A stretch of DNA of 64,000 nt from contig CAVTIX010000025.1 in assembly GCA_963734725.1 (NCBI GenBank), forward strand, positions 124,001 through 188,000, in the 5' to 3' direction. A model generated the notes under the pieces. It saw only the letters and a program-made list of their open reading frames with translations. It searched no databases and was not told the origin of the DNA. This document shows positions 1 to 8,671 of this stretch, piece after piece (the first letter of the stretch is position 1; each line of letters begins with the position of its first letter). A program made the translations under genes and the position numbers. The stretch is from DASXKD01 sp963734725 (GTDB lineage Bacteria; Actinomycetota; Actinomycetes; Streptosporangiales; Streptosporangiaceae).

Positions 1-629
1 GGACCGGCGGGAGCTGGCGCGGCGGCGCGACCCAGCTCTCCGGCGGGATGTTGGCCCGGTAGTAGTTGAGGGCCGGGGTGAGGGAACCGTTGGCTTCCAG
101 TTCGGCGATCACCTGGTCGGCGTCCGGGTGGCCGGACCAGTTCCGGAAGTTGGCCCAGTTGTCCGCGCTCAGCCAGGTTTCGGCCACGCCGGGGAACTGG
201 AACAGCAGCATGTACCAGGACTTCTGGCGCTGCTCCATCGTGCGCATGAAACCGGCCGGGTGGCCGACGGACAGGACGGCCAGATGGTTGAACGTTGTCG
301 GGCGCGAAGGACGCGATCGCCCAGGCCAGGGCGGCGCCCCAGTCATGACCCACCACGTGGGCCTTGCCGGTTCCCAGCGCGGCGAGGATCGCCATCACGT
401 CCCCGGCCAGGACCCGCATCGAGTACGCGTCCACCGCCTCGGGCTTGTCGGAGCGCCCGTAGCCGCGCAGGTCGGGCACGATGACCTGGAACCCGGCCTC
501 CGCCAGCGCCGGCGCCTGGTGCCGCCACAGCCGCCCTGTGTCGGGAAACCCGTGCAGCAGCACAACCGGGCGCCCCGCACCAATCACCTCGTACTCGGTA
601 CCGACTCCGTCAACGTCGACGCGGCTCAT
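1..629 (-). pseudogene. alpha/beta hydrolase (epoxide-hydrolase type), frameshifted and cut by the window edge
   Basis: Reading from an ATG at 629, the protein opens with the alpha/beta-hydrolase pattern VVLLHGFPDTGRLW, then VPDLRGYGRSDKP and the nucleophile elbow VVGHDWGAALAW (catalytic Asp as in epoxide hydrolases and haloalkane dehalogenases). After AIASFAPDNV the frame is lost. The continuation (HLAVLSVGHPAGFMRTMEQR, then WYMLLFQFPG and WLSADNWANF) lies in another frame. Removing one base near 291 (plus strand gttgaacg to gttgacg) restores DNVNHLAVL. The gene runs off the left edge, so its C-terminus, including the catalytic His, is not visible. It is either a recent pseudogene or a consensus error. 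Family assignment is firm, substrate unknown. Confidence 0.8.
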
Positions 630-700
630 GTGCCCTCCCTAATGCCACCCTGCCCAGCATCCTGCCAGGCCCGCCCAGGGTGCTCGCCGCGGGAACGCGT

Positions 701-792
701 CAGTGATCTGCCGACGCCATCCAGGCGGCGATCTGGACGCGGGAGTTGACGCCGAGCTTGTTCAGGTTGCTCCGGACGTGGCACTTGATCAA
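701..792 (-). pseudogene. relic of a LuxR-type HTH C-terminus
   Basis: On the minus strand about 30 codons ending in TGA at 701-703 read IKCHVRSNLNKLGVNSRVQI followed by AAWMASADH. This is the recognition-helix half of a LuxR/GerE DNA-binding domain. Upstream codons in the same frame do not resemble a regulator and there is no start codon or room for a receiver or ATPase domain. It is read as the surviving 3' end of a deleted regulator. The rest of the 630-1148 gap holds only the hairpin at 878-912 and no supported gene. Confidence 0.6.
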
Positions 793-877
793 ACAAACAT
801 TCGTATCTATAAATCTGTCCAGCGACTTGGTGCTCTGCTAGCCTGGTCTTACTGGGGACTCAGAGTGCCGGTAACGC

Positions 878-912
878 CGCAGCCCCGCCAGGACGGTCCT
901 GGCGGGGCTGCG
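878..912. terminator. 16-bp perfect hairpin with a 3-nt loop
   Basis: Arms CGCAGCCCCGCCAGGA (878-893) and its exact reverse complement (897-912) flank a CGG loop. There is no U-tract, as is usual for actinobacterial terminators. It lies about 240 bases upstream of the HD-GYP gene and after the LuxR relic, so it could insulate the regulator from upstream transcription or act in its leader. Confidence 0.5.
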
Positions 913-1148
913 TGCTATGCAGGACGTGCTGCCGCCGTCGCACGGCAGGCGCGCGGGGGACGCCGCTCCCGTTGCCGTAGAAAAGGCCAGGATTCATGCC
1001 ATACGGAACGCCTGCCCGCAGGTAGCTCCCCGAGGCCGGCGTTGCTCGTGTATGACTAAAGAAGCAGGGGCATCGGCCTGATGTGCCGTGCCTGCCTCCC
1101 CCGCAGGCAGGCTGCACCGGGCCGTGCGCGCCCCTGGGATCGGTGTGG

Positions 1149-2918
1149 ATGACTGAAATCTCCCGGCCACTGCGGCTGGCCGAGGCCGTCGGCGCCTTGT
1201 CGCTGGCCACCGACCTGGCGATGGGTCAGCCACTGGAGCATGGGCTCCGCACCGCCGTGCTCGCGGTGCGGATGGCGCAGGCGATGGGCCTGCCGGAGGA
1301 CGATCAGGTAACCGTCTTCTACACCGGCCTGCTGCATTTCGCTGGATGCACCGCGGAGAGCGAGATCGACGCGCGGTTTTTCGGGGATGAGCTGTCCGCC
1401 CGGCCGCAGATGATGGCCGTCGCCTTCGGGACCCGGCTTGACCTGGTGACCACGGCGACCCGGGTGGCCCACCCGGAGCGGGCCCGGCTTGCCCGGGCGG
1501 CGGCGATGGCCAGGTCGGCGTTCGGCGGCATCTCCGAGTTCCGCAAGTGGGCCGCCAGCCACTGCGACGTCGCCCGCGTGCTTGGCGCACGGATGGGTTT
1601 CTCCGAGCAGATCCAACTGGCGCTGCGGCATCTGTGGGAACGCTGGGACGGCAAGGGCATGCCGGGCGAGTTGCGCGGTGACCAGATCCCGCTGGCGGTG
1701 CGGCTCATGCAGGTGGCACAGGATGCGGACATGGCCTGGCACCAGGGAGACAGCGCGCTGGCGAACCAGGTGCTGGCGGAACGGGCCGGGTCGGGACTGG
1801 ACCCGGCGGCGGTGACCGCGTTCCTGTCGCTCGGCGAAACGGCGTATGCGGGCCTGGACGCGCCGTCCATCTGGGAGGACGCGCTGCTCGCCGAGCCTGG
1901 GCCGCGGCCGGTGGTTGACGGGGACCGGCTGGATGCCTGCCTTTCCGCGATCGCGGACTTCGCCGACCTGAAGAGCATGTGGACGGTTGGCCACTCCCGC
2001 GGCGTGGCCGAGCTTGCCGAGCGGTCCGCCCAGGTGGCGGGGCTGGCCGACGCCGACGCGCTGGCGCTGCGCCGGGCCGGGCTGGTACACGACATCGGCC
2101 GCGTCGCGGTGCCGGTCAATGTGTGGGCCAAGCAGGGGCCGCTGAACCGGGACGAGCGCGAGCAGGTGCGATTGCACGCGTACCACACCGAGCGCGTACT
2201 GGACGCCGCGGCCGGCCTGCGCCCGCTGGCCCGGCTGGCCGGGTCACACGGCGAGCGGTGCGACGGGTCCGGCTACCACCGGGGCAGCCGGGCCGGGGAC
2301 CTGCCCCTGGCGGCGTGGCTCCTGGCCACGGCGGACTGTTACCACGCGATGCGCGAGCCCCGGTCGTACCGGCAGCCGCTCTCCGCGCGGGAAGCGGCGG
2401 ATGAGCTGAGCCGGCAGGCGGAGGCTGGCCTGCTCGCGCCGGACGCGGTGCACGCGGTGCTCACCGCGGCGGGCCAGTCGCGCGCACCGGCCGCCCAGCC
2501 CGCCAAGCCGCCGGCCGGGCAGCGAGGGCGCGAGGAGCCGGCCAGAGGGCCGCTGGCCGGAGGGCCGCTGGCCGGAGGGCCGCTGGCCGGAGGGCCGCTG
2601 GCCGGAGGGCCGCCGGCCGGACGTACAGCCGCGGGGCATCGGCCAACGGGGCAAGCGGCGGGGCAGCCGCCAGCGGACCAGGCGGCGGGCGGAAGCCACG
2701 TGCCGAGCGAGCGGCCCGCCGGGCTTTCCGAGCGCGAATGCGAGGTGCTTGGCCTGCTCGCCCGCGGGCTGGCCACCAAGCAGGTCGCGCGGCGGCTGGG
2801 GATCTCCCCCAAGACGTGCGACCACCACATCCAGCGCCTGTACGGCAAGGCCGGTGTGTCCACCCGGGCTGGCGCGACGTTGTTCGCCTTGGAGCATGGG
2901 CTTGTGCGCCTCGATTAG
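1149..2918 (+). CDS. HD-GYP-type phosphohydrolase with C-terminal LuxR HTH
   Basis: 589 residues. The N-terminal half (about 1-230) is a degenerate HD-fold segment. The second segment carries LVHDIGRVAVP near residue 314, followed by AYHTERVL and the GSHGERCDGSGYH stretch typical of HD-GYP domains (cyclic-di-GMP phosphodiesterase-like). A low-complexity linker made of GGPLA repeats follows, and the last 65 residues are a LuxR HTH (LSERECEVLGLLARGLATKQ, then VARRLGISPKTCDHHIQRLY). The start at 1149 is chosen because MTEISRPLRLAEAVGALSLA is how this family begins; an upstream in-frame ATG at 1083 is less likely. It is probably a transcription factor controlled by an HD-GYP sensor domain. Whether the HD site is catalytic, and its ligand, are unknown. 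Confidence 0.85.
   Translation: MTEISRPLRLAEAVGALSLATDLAMGQPLEHGLRTAVLAVRMAQAMGLPEDDQVTVFYTGLLHFAGCTAESEIDARFFGDELSARPQMMAVAFGTRLDLVTTATRVAHPERARLARAAAMARSAFGGISEFRKWAASHCDVARVLGARMGFSEQIQLALRHLWERWDGKGMPGELRGDQIPLAVRLMQVAQDADMAWHQGDSALANQVLAERAGSGLDPAAVTAFLSLGETAYAGLDAPSIWEDALLAEPGPRPVVDGDRLDACLSAIADFADLKSMWTVGHSRGVAELAERSAQVAGLADADALALRRAGLVHDIGRVAVPVNVWAKQGPLNRDEREQVRLHAYHTERVLDAAAGLRPLARLAGSHGERCDGSGYHRGSRAGDLPLAAWLLATADCYHAMREPRSYRQPLSAREAADELSRQAEAGLLAPDAVHAVLTAAGQSRAPAAQPAKPPAGQRGREEPARGPLAGGPLAGGPLAGGPLAGGPPAGRTAAGHRPTGQAAGQPPADQAAGGSHVPSERPAGLSERECEVLGLLARGLATKQVARRLGISPKTCDHHIQRLYGKAGVSTRAGATLFALEHGLVRLD
2546..2620 (+). repeat. five 15-bp tandem repeats in the HD-GYP/LuxR linker
   Basis: The unit AGGGCCGCTGGCCGG is repeated five times, the last with a single variant base, encoding GPLAG-type pentapeptides. 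The unit is a multiple of three, so copy-number change keeps the frame. It lies between the phosphohydrolase half and the DNA-binding domain and acts as a spacer. Confidence 0.9.
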
Positions 2919-3424
2919 GCATTCGCCGCAGCCGTGCGCGTGCACCAAATCTGTCACTGTGCGCGGAATTGGCCGCCGGGCATGAAAAACTGCTAGCACG
3001 GAATCAGACGCTGGATCGGATCTCGGCGAATTTCGCACTAGGGAGTTCTCCCGATTGCCGGTCCCGCAACGTCGTGCTTACGTCTAGATTGACGGGGACC
3101 AGAAGGAGGTGGCTGGGCACTGAGGCCTATCGCCCTCGTCAGATTCGGCACATCCGGTATCTGCTCAGGCAATGCCGAAGGGGGGCCTGCATCCAGCATG
3201 CATGGGTGCGCCTGTGATCCTGGCCCGCCCGCGCCGCACACCGGCGCCTGGCCACCGCGCCGGGCCCGCGTGGCCCGGCGCGGTGGGCAGCAGGTGAGGA
3301 CGAGAATGCCGAGGTGCCCAGCCGCCACCCGCATCCGCGCCGCAGGGCTAGCTGCGCGGATGCCGATGGAAGACCCACCGGCGCCGTGTGAGGGGCGCCG
3401 GCGGCGCCAGTTAGGGGCGGGACA
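2919..3424. other. intergenic stretch without a supported gene
   Basis: Short open frames here have no recognisable domains and poor codon pattern. A ribosome-site-like AGAAGGAGG near 3100 is followed by no open frame of note. The stretch contains the strong hairpin at 3252-3286 and a smaller one near 3380-3403 (CCGGCGCC / GGCGCCGG) in the likely leader of the next gene. Confidence 0.5.
3252..3286. terminator. 15-bp perfect GC hairpin with a 5-nt loop
   Basis: CCACCGCGCCGGGCC (3252-3266) and its exact complement (3272-3286) enclose CGCGT. It lies between the HD-GYP gene and the receiver-like gene, with no U-tract. It is a plausible terminator for the upstream gene or a structured leader. Confidence 0.5.
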
Positions 3425-4198
3425 ATGCAGGACGGGCCACGTGTCCTGGTCGCCGCTGCGCTAGGAAAGATCATTGAGCCCTTGCTCCGGCAAGCCCTGA
3501 CCGACGCCACCGTCCGGATCGCCGAGGACCGGGGCGCGGTGGAGCGCGCGGTCGGCGAGCGGCTGCGGTTTGACGTCGTGGTCATCGATCTCACCTGGAA
3601 CGATTACGCCGTCGAGTACTCCTTCGACGGGCTTGACGTCCTCGACATGCTCCGCCGGACCCGCAGGCAGACACCGGTGATCTTCGCGGCTCAAGGTCAC
3701 GGGGTGGAGCGCGACCATCTGGACGAAGCGGTCGAGCAGCCCGAGGTGGTGGGCATCTACCGAAAGGCGACGGGGCCACAGCCGCTCATTGATGCCGTGG
3801 ACATTGCCGTCCGCGGCGGCAGCCTTACCGGGCCGCAGTATCCCTCAGCCAGCAGCCCGCCGCATATTCCGCGAATACATGCCTATTTTGGAAAAGGCAG
3901 AGGCTCGACCGCCGCCCGTTTGGCCGGGGCCATCGCGTCGGGCCGGGCCGTTAATCACGAAACGCTCGCCAGCGCGGCACATGTGGGCTATGACACCGCC
4001 GCGAAACTGGTCGATTACCTCGGCCCGCTCATCAAGGACCGCGGCGAGCACGGCCCCGGGCTGAAGATGACGCCCGAGGTTGTCTACCGGTGGTGCGGTG
4101 AGCACGCGCGGTACATACTGAGCTGGTGCCGGCGCAACGGCCATGAGGACATAGCAGTGCGGATGGTGCCCGCGGCCGGCCAGCGGAAACCTAGCTAG
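3425..4198 (+). CDS. orphan receiver-like protein with a C-terminal helical domain
   Basis: 257 residues. The N-terminal 125 residues follow a receiver fold: VLVAAALGK for strand 1, VVVIDLTWNDY carrying the Asp equivalent to the phosphorylation site, VIFAAQG for strand 4 and VGIYRKAT with the conserved Lys. The acidic pair normally found at the end of strand 1 is missing (Ala-Ala) and the Thr/Ser switch is Ala, so phosphorylation by a kinase is doubtful. The C-terminal 100 residues (ARLAGAIASGRAVNHETLAS, then VDYLGPLIKD) look like a small helical or winged-helix domain. No histidine kinase is nearby. It ends before the hairpin at 4369-4410. Function not known. Confidence 0.7.
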   Translation: MQDGPRVLVAAALGKIIEPLLRQALTDATVRIAEDRGAVERAVGERLRFDVVVIDLTWNDYAVEYSFDGLDVLDMLRRTRRQTPVIFAAQGHGVERDHLDEAVEQPEVVGIYRKATGPQPLIDAVDIAVRGGSLTGPQYPSASSPPHIPRIHAYFGKGRGSTAARLAGAIASGRAVNHETLASAAHVGYDTAAKLVDYLGPLIKDRGEHGPGLKMTPEVVYRWCGEHARYILSWCRRNGHEDIAVRMVPAAGQRKPS

Positions 4199-4368
4199 CC
4201 GCTGGGGCGCGCCCCGGGTCATGCGGATTCTTGCATGGCCGCGGCAATCCCAAGCAAGGATCCACCTGACTGGCTTTGGCGCGAGCTTTGCTACTCAGGT
4301 TCCGTATATAACTGAATGGCCGACGCTCGCACCCTCGCGAGAGGGGTCAAGCTCAGGTGCGGGGGGGT

Positions 4369-4410
4369 GCCGGGTAGCCGACGTGGCAGAGCTCACGTCG
4401 GCTACCCGGC
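4369..4410. terminator. 17-bp perfect hairpin between convergent genes
   Basis: GCCGGGTAGCCGACGTG (4369-4385) pairs exactly with 4394-4410 around an 8-nt loop. The plus-strand gene ends at 4198 and the minus-strand gene ends at 4495, so this is well placed as a bidirectional terminator. Confidence 0.75.
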
Positions 4411-4494
4411 GCATTCAGAGGGTTTTACCTCCGCGCGTATCGCGCACCGATGTGCGCTAGGCTCACCGGCCATTAACGGATGGCTCGCTCTGCG

Positions 4495-5172
4495 CTAGGC
4501 GCGCCGCAGGCCCACGTAGGTGATGCGGCCGGCTTGGAGTTCCCCGGCGTCAATCGCGGCCTGCTCCCCGGCCTCGCTCACACCGGCCAGCCCGGGGAAG
4601 AAATAGGGCCCGTAGCCGAGGAACTGCCGGTCGAGCTGGGCGCCCAGTTCGCGCACGATGTCCGCGCCGGTGTGCAGGCCCTCCGCCGCCGCCCAGGACC
4701 GGAGGTAGCCCTCCCAGGGCAGCCCTGAGGCGCGCCACTCGTCGTGGCGATGCCGCAGCCAGTCATGTTCCGCCGCGGGCTCGGGCAGCCGGTCAAAGCA
4801 CCACCGCGCGGTTGCCGCGTCAAACCGCTCCCACGCCCACTCCACGACCACCAGCGTGCCGCCGCCAGCCAAGGCCGACCCGGCCCGGCTCAGCACCTCG
4901 CCGAGGTCCGCGACATGGTGCAGCGACGTGCACGCCACCACCGCGGCGGCGGGTCCGGCCAATTCATGCCGCTCGAACTCCACCCGGTGGTACCACGGGC
5001 CCTCGGGCGCCTCCGGATCGACACCGGACGCGTCGTACCCGGCCGAACGCAGCATCGGCACGAACCCGCCCAGCGGCCCGCACCCGATCTCTACCACCGC
5101 GGCGGGCGGGGCGGGCAGCCAGCCGCGGACGAACGGCCACATCGTGGCGAGCCATCGCTCCTCGGGCGTCAC
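4495..5172 (-). CDS. class I SAM-dependent methyltransferase
   Basis: 225 residues. The SAM-binding motif I is VVEIGCGPLGGF at residues 26-37. VDPEA is the acidic end of strand 2 and VVACTSLHHVADL is motif IV-like, as in small-molecule methyltransferases of the Methyltransf_11/25 type. The C-terminal half has no specific substrate motif. The ATG at 5172 gives the full family length. It stands alone, convergent with the receiver-like gene. Substrate unknown. Confidence 0.85.
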   Translation of the reverse strand: MTPEERWLATMWPFVRGWLPAPPAAVVEIGCGPLGGFVPMLRSAGYDASGVDPEAPEGPWYHRVEFERHELAGPAAAVVACTSLHHVADLGEVLSRAGSALAGGGTLVVVEWAWERFDAATARWCFDRLPEPAAEHDWLRHRHDEWRASGLPWEGYLRSWAAAEGLHTGADIVRELGAQLDRQFLGYGPYFFPGLAGVSEAGEQAAIDAGELQAGRITYVGLRRA

Positions 5173-5374
5173 GCCGCCACAGCCTACGCCCCGACCGGGA
5201 CAGCACCGTGCGGCCCGAAGAAGACTGGCATGCGCACCCCGGCCCGACGGCGCACCGGCCGGCCCCGCCGCCGTTCCCGCCCCGCCGCCACCCCCGCCGC
5301 GGCCTCCCGCCCCGCCCTGGGAGCGCTAGAGCCAGCGCGGCCCGGCGAACGGTCTGCCCGGCCCGGATGGGACG

Positions 5375-5683
5375 ATGGCCTGCGTGGGCGACGAAGATCC
5401 GGTTACCGACAACCAAGCCCAGTCCAGGTTCGAGATCCGGGCCGGCGGCCACCTGGCCGAACTCATTTACCATCGCCACGGGGACCGGCTGGCCCTGATC
5501 CACACCGAGGTCCCCCAGGAACTCGAACGCCTAGGCATCGGTGGCCGGCTGGTCACGGCGGCGGTCGATCGCGCGGCGCGCGAGGGCCTCACGATCGTGC
5601 CGTACTGCCCGTTCGCCCGCGACTGGCTGGGACGCCACCCCGACGTAGCGGGCCGGGTCGCCATTGACTGGCGGGCCATCTAG
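5375..5683 (+). CDS. small GNAT-fold acetyltransferase (COG2388/YjdJ-like)
   Basis: 102 residues. The pattern LALIHTEVPQELERLGIGGR, then LVTAAVDRAAREGLTIVPYC and PFARDWLGRHPD, matches the minimal GNAT-like domain family in which a conserved Cys (here in VPYCPFA) sits at the active site. The acetyl-CoA loop is the RLGIGGRL segment. Start at 5375 is the first ATG; a GTG at 5381 is also possible. Biological substrate unknown; members are thought to acetylate small molecules or proteins. Confidence 0.8.
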   Translation: MACVGDEDPVTDNQAQSRFEIRAGGHLAELIYHRHGDRLALIHTEVPQELERLGIGGRLVTAAVDRAAREGLTIVPYCPFARDWLGRHPDVAGRVAIDWRAI

Positions 5684-5876
5684 CCCGTAGTTCCCCCCAC
5701 CGTGACACCTACATGGGTGTTGACCAGGTGAAACAGTCTGAGGTCATGACTACGTAGACATGTAATCTTCGTGATCAAGGGCCCTACCACCTGATTAAAT
5801 ACCCTTGCTCATCGGCCGAGGGGGAACTTCGGTCTAGCCAGGACCCGAGCCGCTCGGCCCATCGGCCCAGGAACGG

Positions 5877-6821
5877 TCAGGCCAGGCAGGTGAGCGGGGC
5901 GCCGCCGTTATAGGCGACCATGTCGGCGAGCGCGGCCACCATGTCGATCGGGCCCCCGCGCGGCGTGCCGTCCAGTTCGGCGCAGGCGCGGTGCAGGTTG
6001 CCGACGATCCGCTCAGCGTCGGGCCAGTCCGCGAACCGGCCCAGGTCGGTGTCCCGGGCAGCCTGCAGCGGGGACAGTCCGGCCTCCCGGCAACGGGCCG
6101 CGACATCGAGCACGAACCTGAGGTAGTCCAGCGTGTCGTCGATCGGCCCACTGTCGCCGAAGACCGGGCCGTGGCCGGGCACGATCGTCCGCGCGCCGAG
6201 CGGGGCCACCACGGTTTCCAGCACCTCGACAGCACCGGCGACCGAGCCCATAAGCAGGAACGGTGTGCCGCCGTTGAAGATCAGGTCACCGCAGAACAGC
6301 ACGGAACGCTCGGGAATCCAGATGATCGAGTCGTTGGTGGTGTGCGCGGCGGTCCCCACGTGGCGCATGTACGCGCGCAGGTCCCCCACGTGCAGGGCGA
6401 GCTCGTCGGTAAAGGTGACGAACGGCGGGTCCAAGTACAGGTCGCCCCACTCCGGGCCGTCCCAGAACGGCAGTTCCCGCGGTGGGCCGAACGCGATGGC
6501 CTCCTCCCGTGCGCGCTCGTGCGCAACGATCGCCGCACCGCGGAACAGGCAGTTGCCGAACGTGTGGTCGCCGTGGTGGTGGGTGTTGACCAGGGTGCGC
6601 ACCGGCGCGGGGGTGACGGCCGCGATCGCGTCGAGGTAGGCCTGAGTCCGGCGCTGCGTCGAGCAGGAGTCGATGCTGATGACGCCTTGCGGCCCGACGA
6701 GGAAGCCGGTGTTGTTGATCCACCACGTGCCGTCGGGCTGCACGTAGGCGTAGATCCCGGCGGACACCTCGTGGACCTCGGGGCGGCCGGGGACGGTGAT
6801 GTCACCGAGCAGGCTGCTCAT
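5877..6821 (-). CDS. metallo-beta-lactamase fold hydrolase
   Basis: 314 residues. The zinc-binding signature is VNTHHHGDHTFGN (HxHxDH), with GTAAHTTNDSIIWIP carrying the next His, LFCGDLIF with the bridging Asp and VPGHGPVF with the last His. The N-terminus (GIYAYVQPDGTWWINNTGFL) resembles actinobacterial cyclase/hydrolase-type MBL proteins rather than beta-lactamases. It overlaps the upstream arylamine N-acetyltransferase gene by 20 bases and closes the minus-strand block 8598-5877. It probably hydrolyses an ester or lactone; substrate unknown. Confidence 0.85.
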   Translation of the reverse strand: MSSLLGDITVPGRPEVHEVSAGIYAYVQPDGTWWINNTGFLVGPQGVISIDSCSTQRRTQAYLDAIAAVTPAPVRTLVNTHHHGDHTFGNCLFRGAAIVAHERAREEAIAFGPPRELPFWDGPEWGDLYLDPPFVTFTDELALHVGDLRAYMRHVGTAAHTTNDSIIWIPERSVLFCGDLIFNGGTPFLLMGSVAGAVEVLETVVAPLGARTIVPGHGPVFGDSGPIDDTLDYLRFVLDVAARCREAGLSPLQAARDTDLGRFADWPDAERIVGNLHRACAELDGTPRGGPIDMVAALADMVAYNGGAPLTCLA

Positions 6822-7620
6822 CTGGGCTCAACCTTCCTCGGGGAGGGGACACGGCGGGAACCCGGTCCAAGACGATGCCGAAGTGGTCCCGGTACGCGGC
6901 CAGGACCTCACCGTCCGCGCCCAGCTCCTGCTCGGTGCGGGTCCCGCCGCTGGTCCGGATCAGGGTGCGGCCGCTGAGCGAGATCCTCCCGTCCTCGGTG
7001 AGCCGTGAGCAGATCGTGCTGAGGGTGAAGTGGGAGTCTGGCGAGGTCTGCTGCCACCAGCAGGTCGGCACGAAATCGTCCAGGTGACGCTCCCGTTGCT
7101 CGATCCGGTACTGCGGCTCGCCGTCCTTGAACAACTCCACGTCGCCGTCCGTGGTGTCGGCGAACGCGAACCGGCCGGCCGGATCTTGCTGGTCTTCCCG
7201 GCTGTCGTAGCGGAGCGGGTAGGTGCTGTTGCTGCCGAAGCCGACGTCGGCCAGCCATGGGCCGCTGCCGCCGGGCAGCCGTACCACCAGGGCCAGGTGG
7301 TCGAACAGCGGCCCGAGCTTCCCCTCCCCGCCATAGACACGGGCTGCGACCCGCGTTACCTGGGCGCCCAGCGCTTCGAGCAGGAGCGCGAAGGCCCCGT
7401 TGAGCTCGTAGCAGAAGCCGCCTCGTCGCCTGGTCACGATCTTGGCGAGCAGATCGCCCTCGCCCAGGGAGATGGGCTCGGCCAGGTGGATGCTCAGGTT
7501 CTCGAACGGGACGGTCAGCTGATGCGCGCGGTGCAGGGCGGCGAGCGCGCCAGCGTCCAGCACCACGGGCCGCTCGGCGCCGATGCGGTCCAGGTAGGCG
7601 CGCAGTTCCTGATCGTCCAT
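6802..7620 (-). CDS. nat: arylamine N-acetyltransferase
   Basis: 272 residues. Transfers acetyl from acetyl-CoA to arylamines, arylhydrazines or arylhydroxylamines. The catalytic triad is visible: Cys in RRGGFCYELNGAF (about residue 70), His in LFDHLALVV (about 108) and Asp in WLADVGFGS (about 123). VPFENLSIHL is the family N-terminal motif. The ATG at 7620 shares its A with the TGA of the preceding GNAT gene, so the pair is translationally coupled; an upstream GTG at 7623 is also in frame. An aromatic-amine activity would fit with the aryl-CoA genes elsewhere in the window, but that link is inference. Confidence 0.93.
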   Translation of the reverse strand: MDDQELRAYLDRIGAERPVVLDAGALAALHRAHQLTVPFENLSIHLAEPISLGEGDLLAKIVTRRRGGFCYELNGAFALLLEALGAQVTRVAARVYGGEGKLGPLFDHLALVVRLPGGSGPWLADVGFGSNSTYPLRYDSREDQQDPAGRFAFADTTDGDVELFKDGEPQYRIEQRERHLDDFVPTCWWQQTSPDSHFTLSTICSRLTEDGRISLSGRTLIRTSGGTRTEQELGADGEVLAAYRDHFGIVLDRVPAVSPPRGRLSPDEQPAR

Positions 7621-8123
7621 CACAGCTTCTTGGCCATCATCACGTCGTCTACGAACTGGCCATTGATGTAGAACTCTTCCAGCAGGGCGCCCTCCCGCGC
7701 GAAGCCGTGCCGCTCGTAGAGGCGGATAGCCGCCTGGTTGGTGCTCAGCACGCGCAGGGTCAGCTTGCGGGTGCCGCGTTCGCGCAGCGTTTCCTCCGCC
7801 GCGTCCAGTAGGCCGGCCGCGACGCCGTGCCGGCGCGCATCCGGGTGCACCGCGAGCCCCTGCACCTGGATGACGTGAGCGTTCTCGGGCAGTTTGGTAG
7901 GCGGCTTGAGCCGGATGTAGCCGACGACGCGGCCGTCCAGTTCGGCGACGAGAAAGGCCTCGGGCGGGTTGCCGGCGTCGAAGAAGACGGCGTTTCGCTG
8001 GTCAGCGGCCATGGTTGACGGGAAGCCGGCTTCCGCTGACCACGCGATCGCTTCCAGTTCGGTCAGCGCCGCCTGATCTGCCAGCCGTGCCGGGCGGACC
8101 CGGACCTCGAAGGGCGACTCCAC
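7620..8123 (-). CDS. GNAT family N-acetyltransferase
   Basis: 167 residues. GNAT motif A is visible as VQGLAVHPDARRHGVAAGLL, with motif B as TNQAAIRLYERHGFAREGAL and a C-terminal EEFYINGQFVDDVMMAKKL typical of peptide-alpha and RimI/YhhY-like acetyltransferases. The longer open frame reaching 8336 overlaps the upstream SRPBCC gene and its extra residues are low-complexity, so the GTG at 8123 (MESPFEVRVRPARL) is preferred. It lies 31 bases after the SRPBCC stop and couples to nat. Substrate unknown. Confidence 0.85.
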   Translation of the reverse strand: MESPFEVRVRPARLADQAALTELEAIAWSAEAGFPSTMAADQRNAVFFDAGNPPEAFLVAELDGRVVGYIRLKPPTKLPENAHVIQVQGLAVHPDARRHGVAAGLLDAAEETLRERGTRKLTLRVLSTNQAAIRLYERHGFAREGALLEEFYINGQFVDDVMMAKKL

Positions 8124-8154
8124 CCGACCATCGTGGCAGATCCCGGCCGCACGC

Positions 8155-8598
8155 TCAGCCCGAGCCGGCGTCACCGGCCAGCCGCGCGAAACGGCGCAGC
8201 GACAGATCCATCCCGCGCTGCGCCAGCGGGCGGACCAACCGCCAGCCCCACCGGCCCGCCGTCGCGAACGGCAGCTCCAGCCGCTCGGTCCACCGGAGCT
8301 CGCTGCCCACTCCAGCCGGCGCCACCTCGAAGACACCGGCCCCGCGGACCACGCGCCCGGTGTGCTCCACTATGCACCGGCGCGGCGGTTCCCAATGCGT
8401 GATGACCATGGTGTCGGTGAAGCCGACCGGTCCGATCCCGGTCCTGGCGACGACCTGAGCGCCGGGGCCATGACCCCCGTGGACGCGGGTGGCCAGCATC
8501 CACTGGCCCTGCCGCGGCCAGTCCACTACGGCCCGCCAGGCCTGCTCCGGCGGGACAGGCAGCACGATCCGCGAGGTGATAGCGACCTGCGTGACCAT
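8155..8598 (-). CDS. SRPBCC (START-like/polyketide cyclase) family protein
   Basis: 147 residues. The start ITSRIVLPVPPEQAWRAVVD with WPRQGQWML is the usual first strand and helix of SRPBCC proteins. The middle (VVEHT-like strand RCIVEHTGRVVR, then GSELRWTERLELPF) gives the curved sheet, and the C-terminal helix holds RGMDLSLRRFARLAG. Such proteins bind or cyclise hydrophobic ligands. It is the first gene of the minus block 8598-5877 and diverges from the cupin gene. Ligand not predictable. Confidence 0.85.
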   Translation of the reverse strand: MVTQVAITSRIVLPVPPEQAWRAVVDWPRQGQWMLATRVHGGHGPGAQVVARTGIGPVGFTDTMVITHWEPPRRCIVEHTGRVVRGAGVFEVAPAGVGSELRWTERLELPFATAGRWGWRLVRPLAQRGMDLSLRRFARLAGDAGSG

Positions 8599-8671
8599 GA
8601 CGTGAGCTTAACCGGGGCCGCGGCCGCGCCCAGTGCGCGGCAGCGCGGCACAGTGCGGGATACTGCCGGGC

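Noticed and set aside
3038..3464. Small open frames before the receiver-like gene
   Set aside because: Arg/Pro/Ala-rich, no ribosome site in the right place and no domain; a strong hairpin lies inside them.
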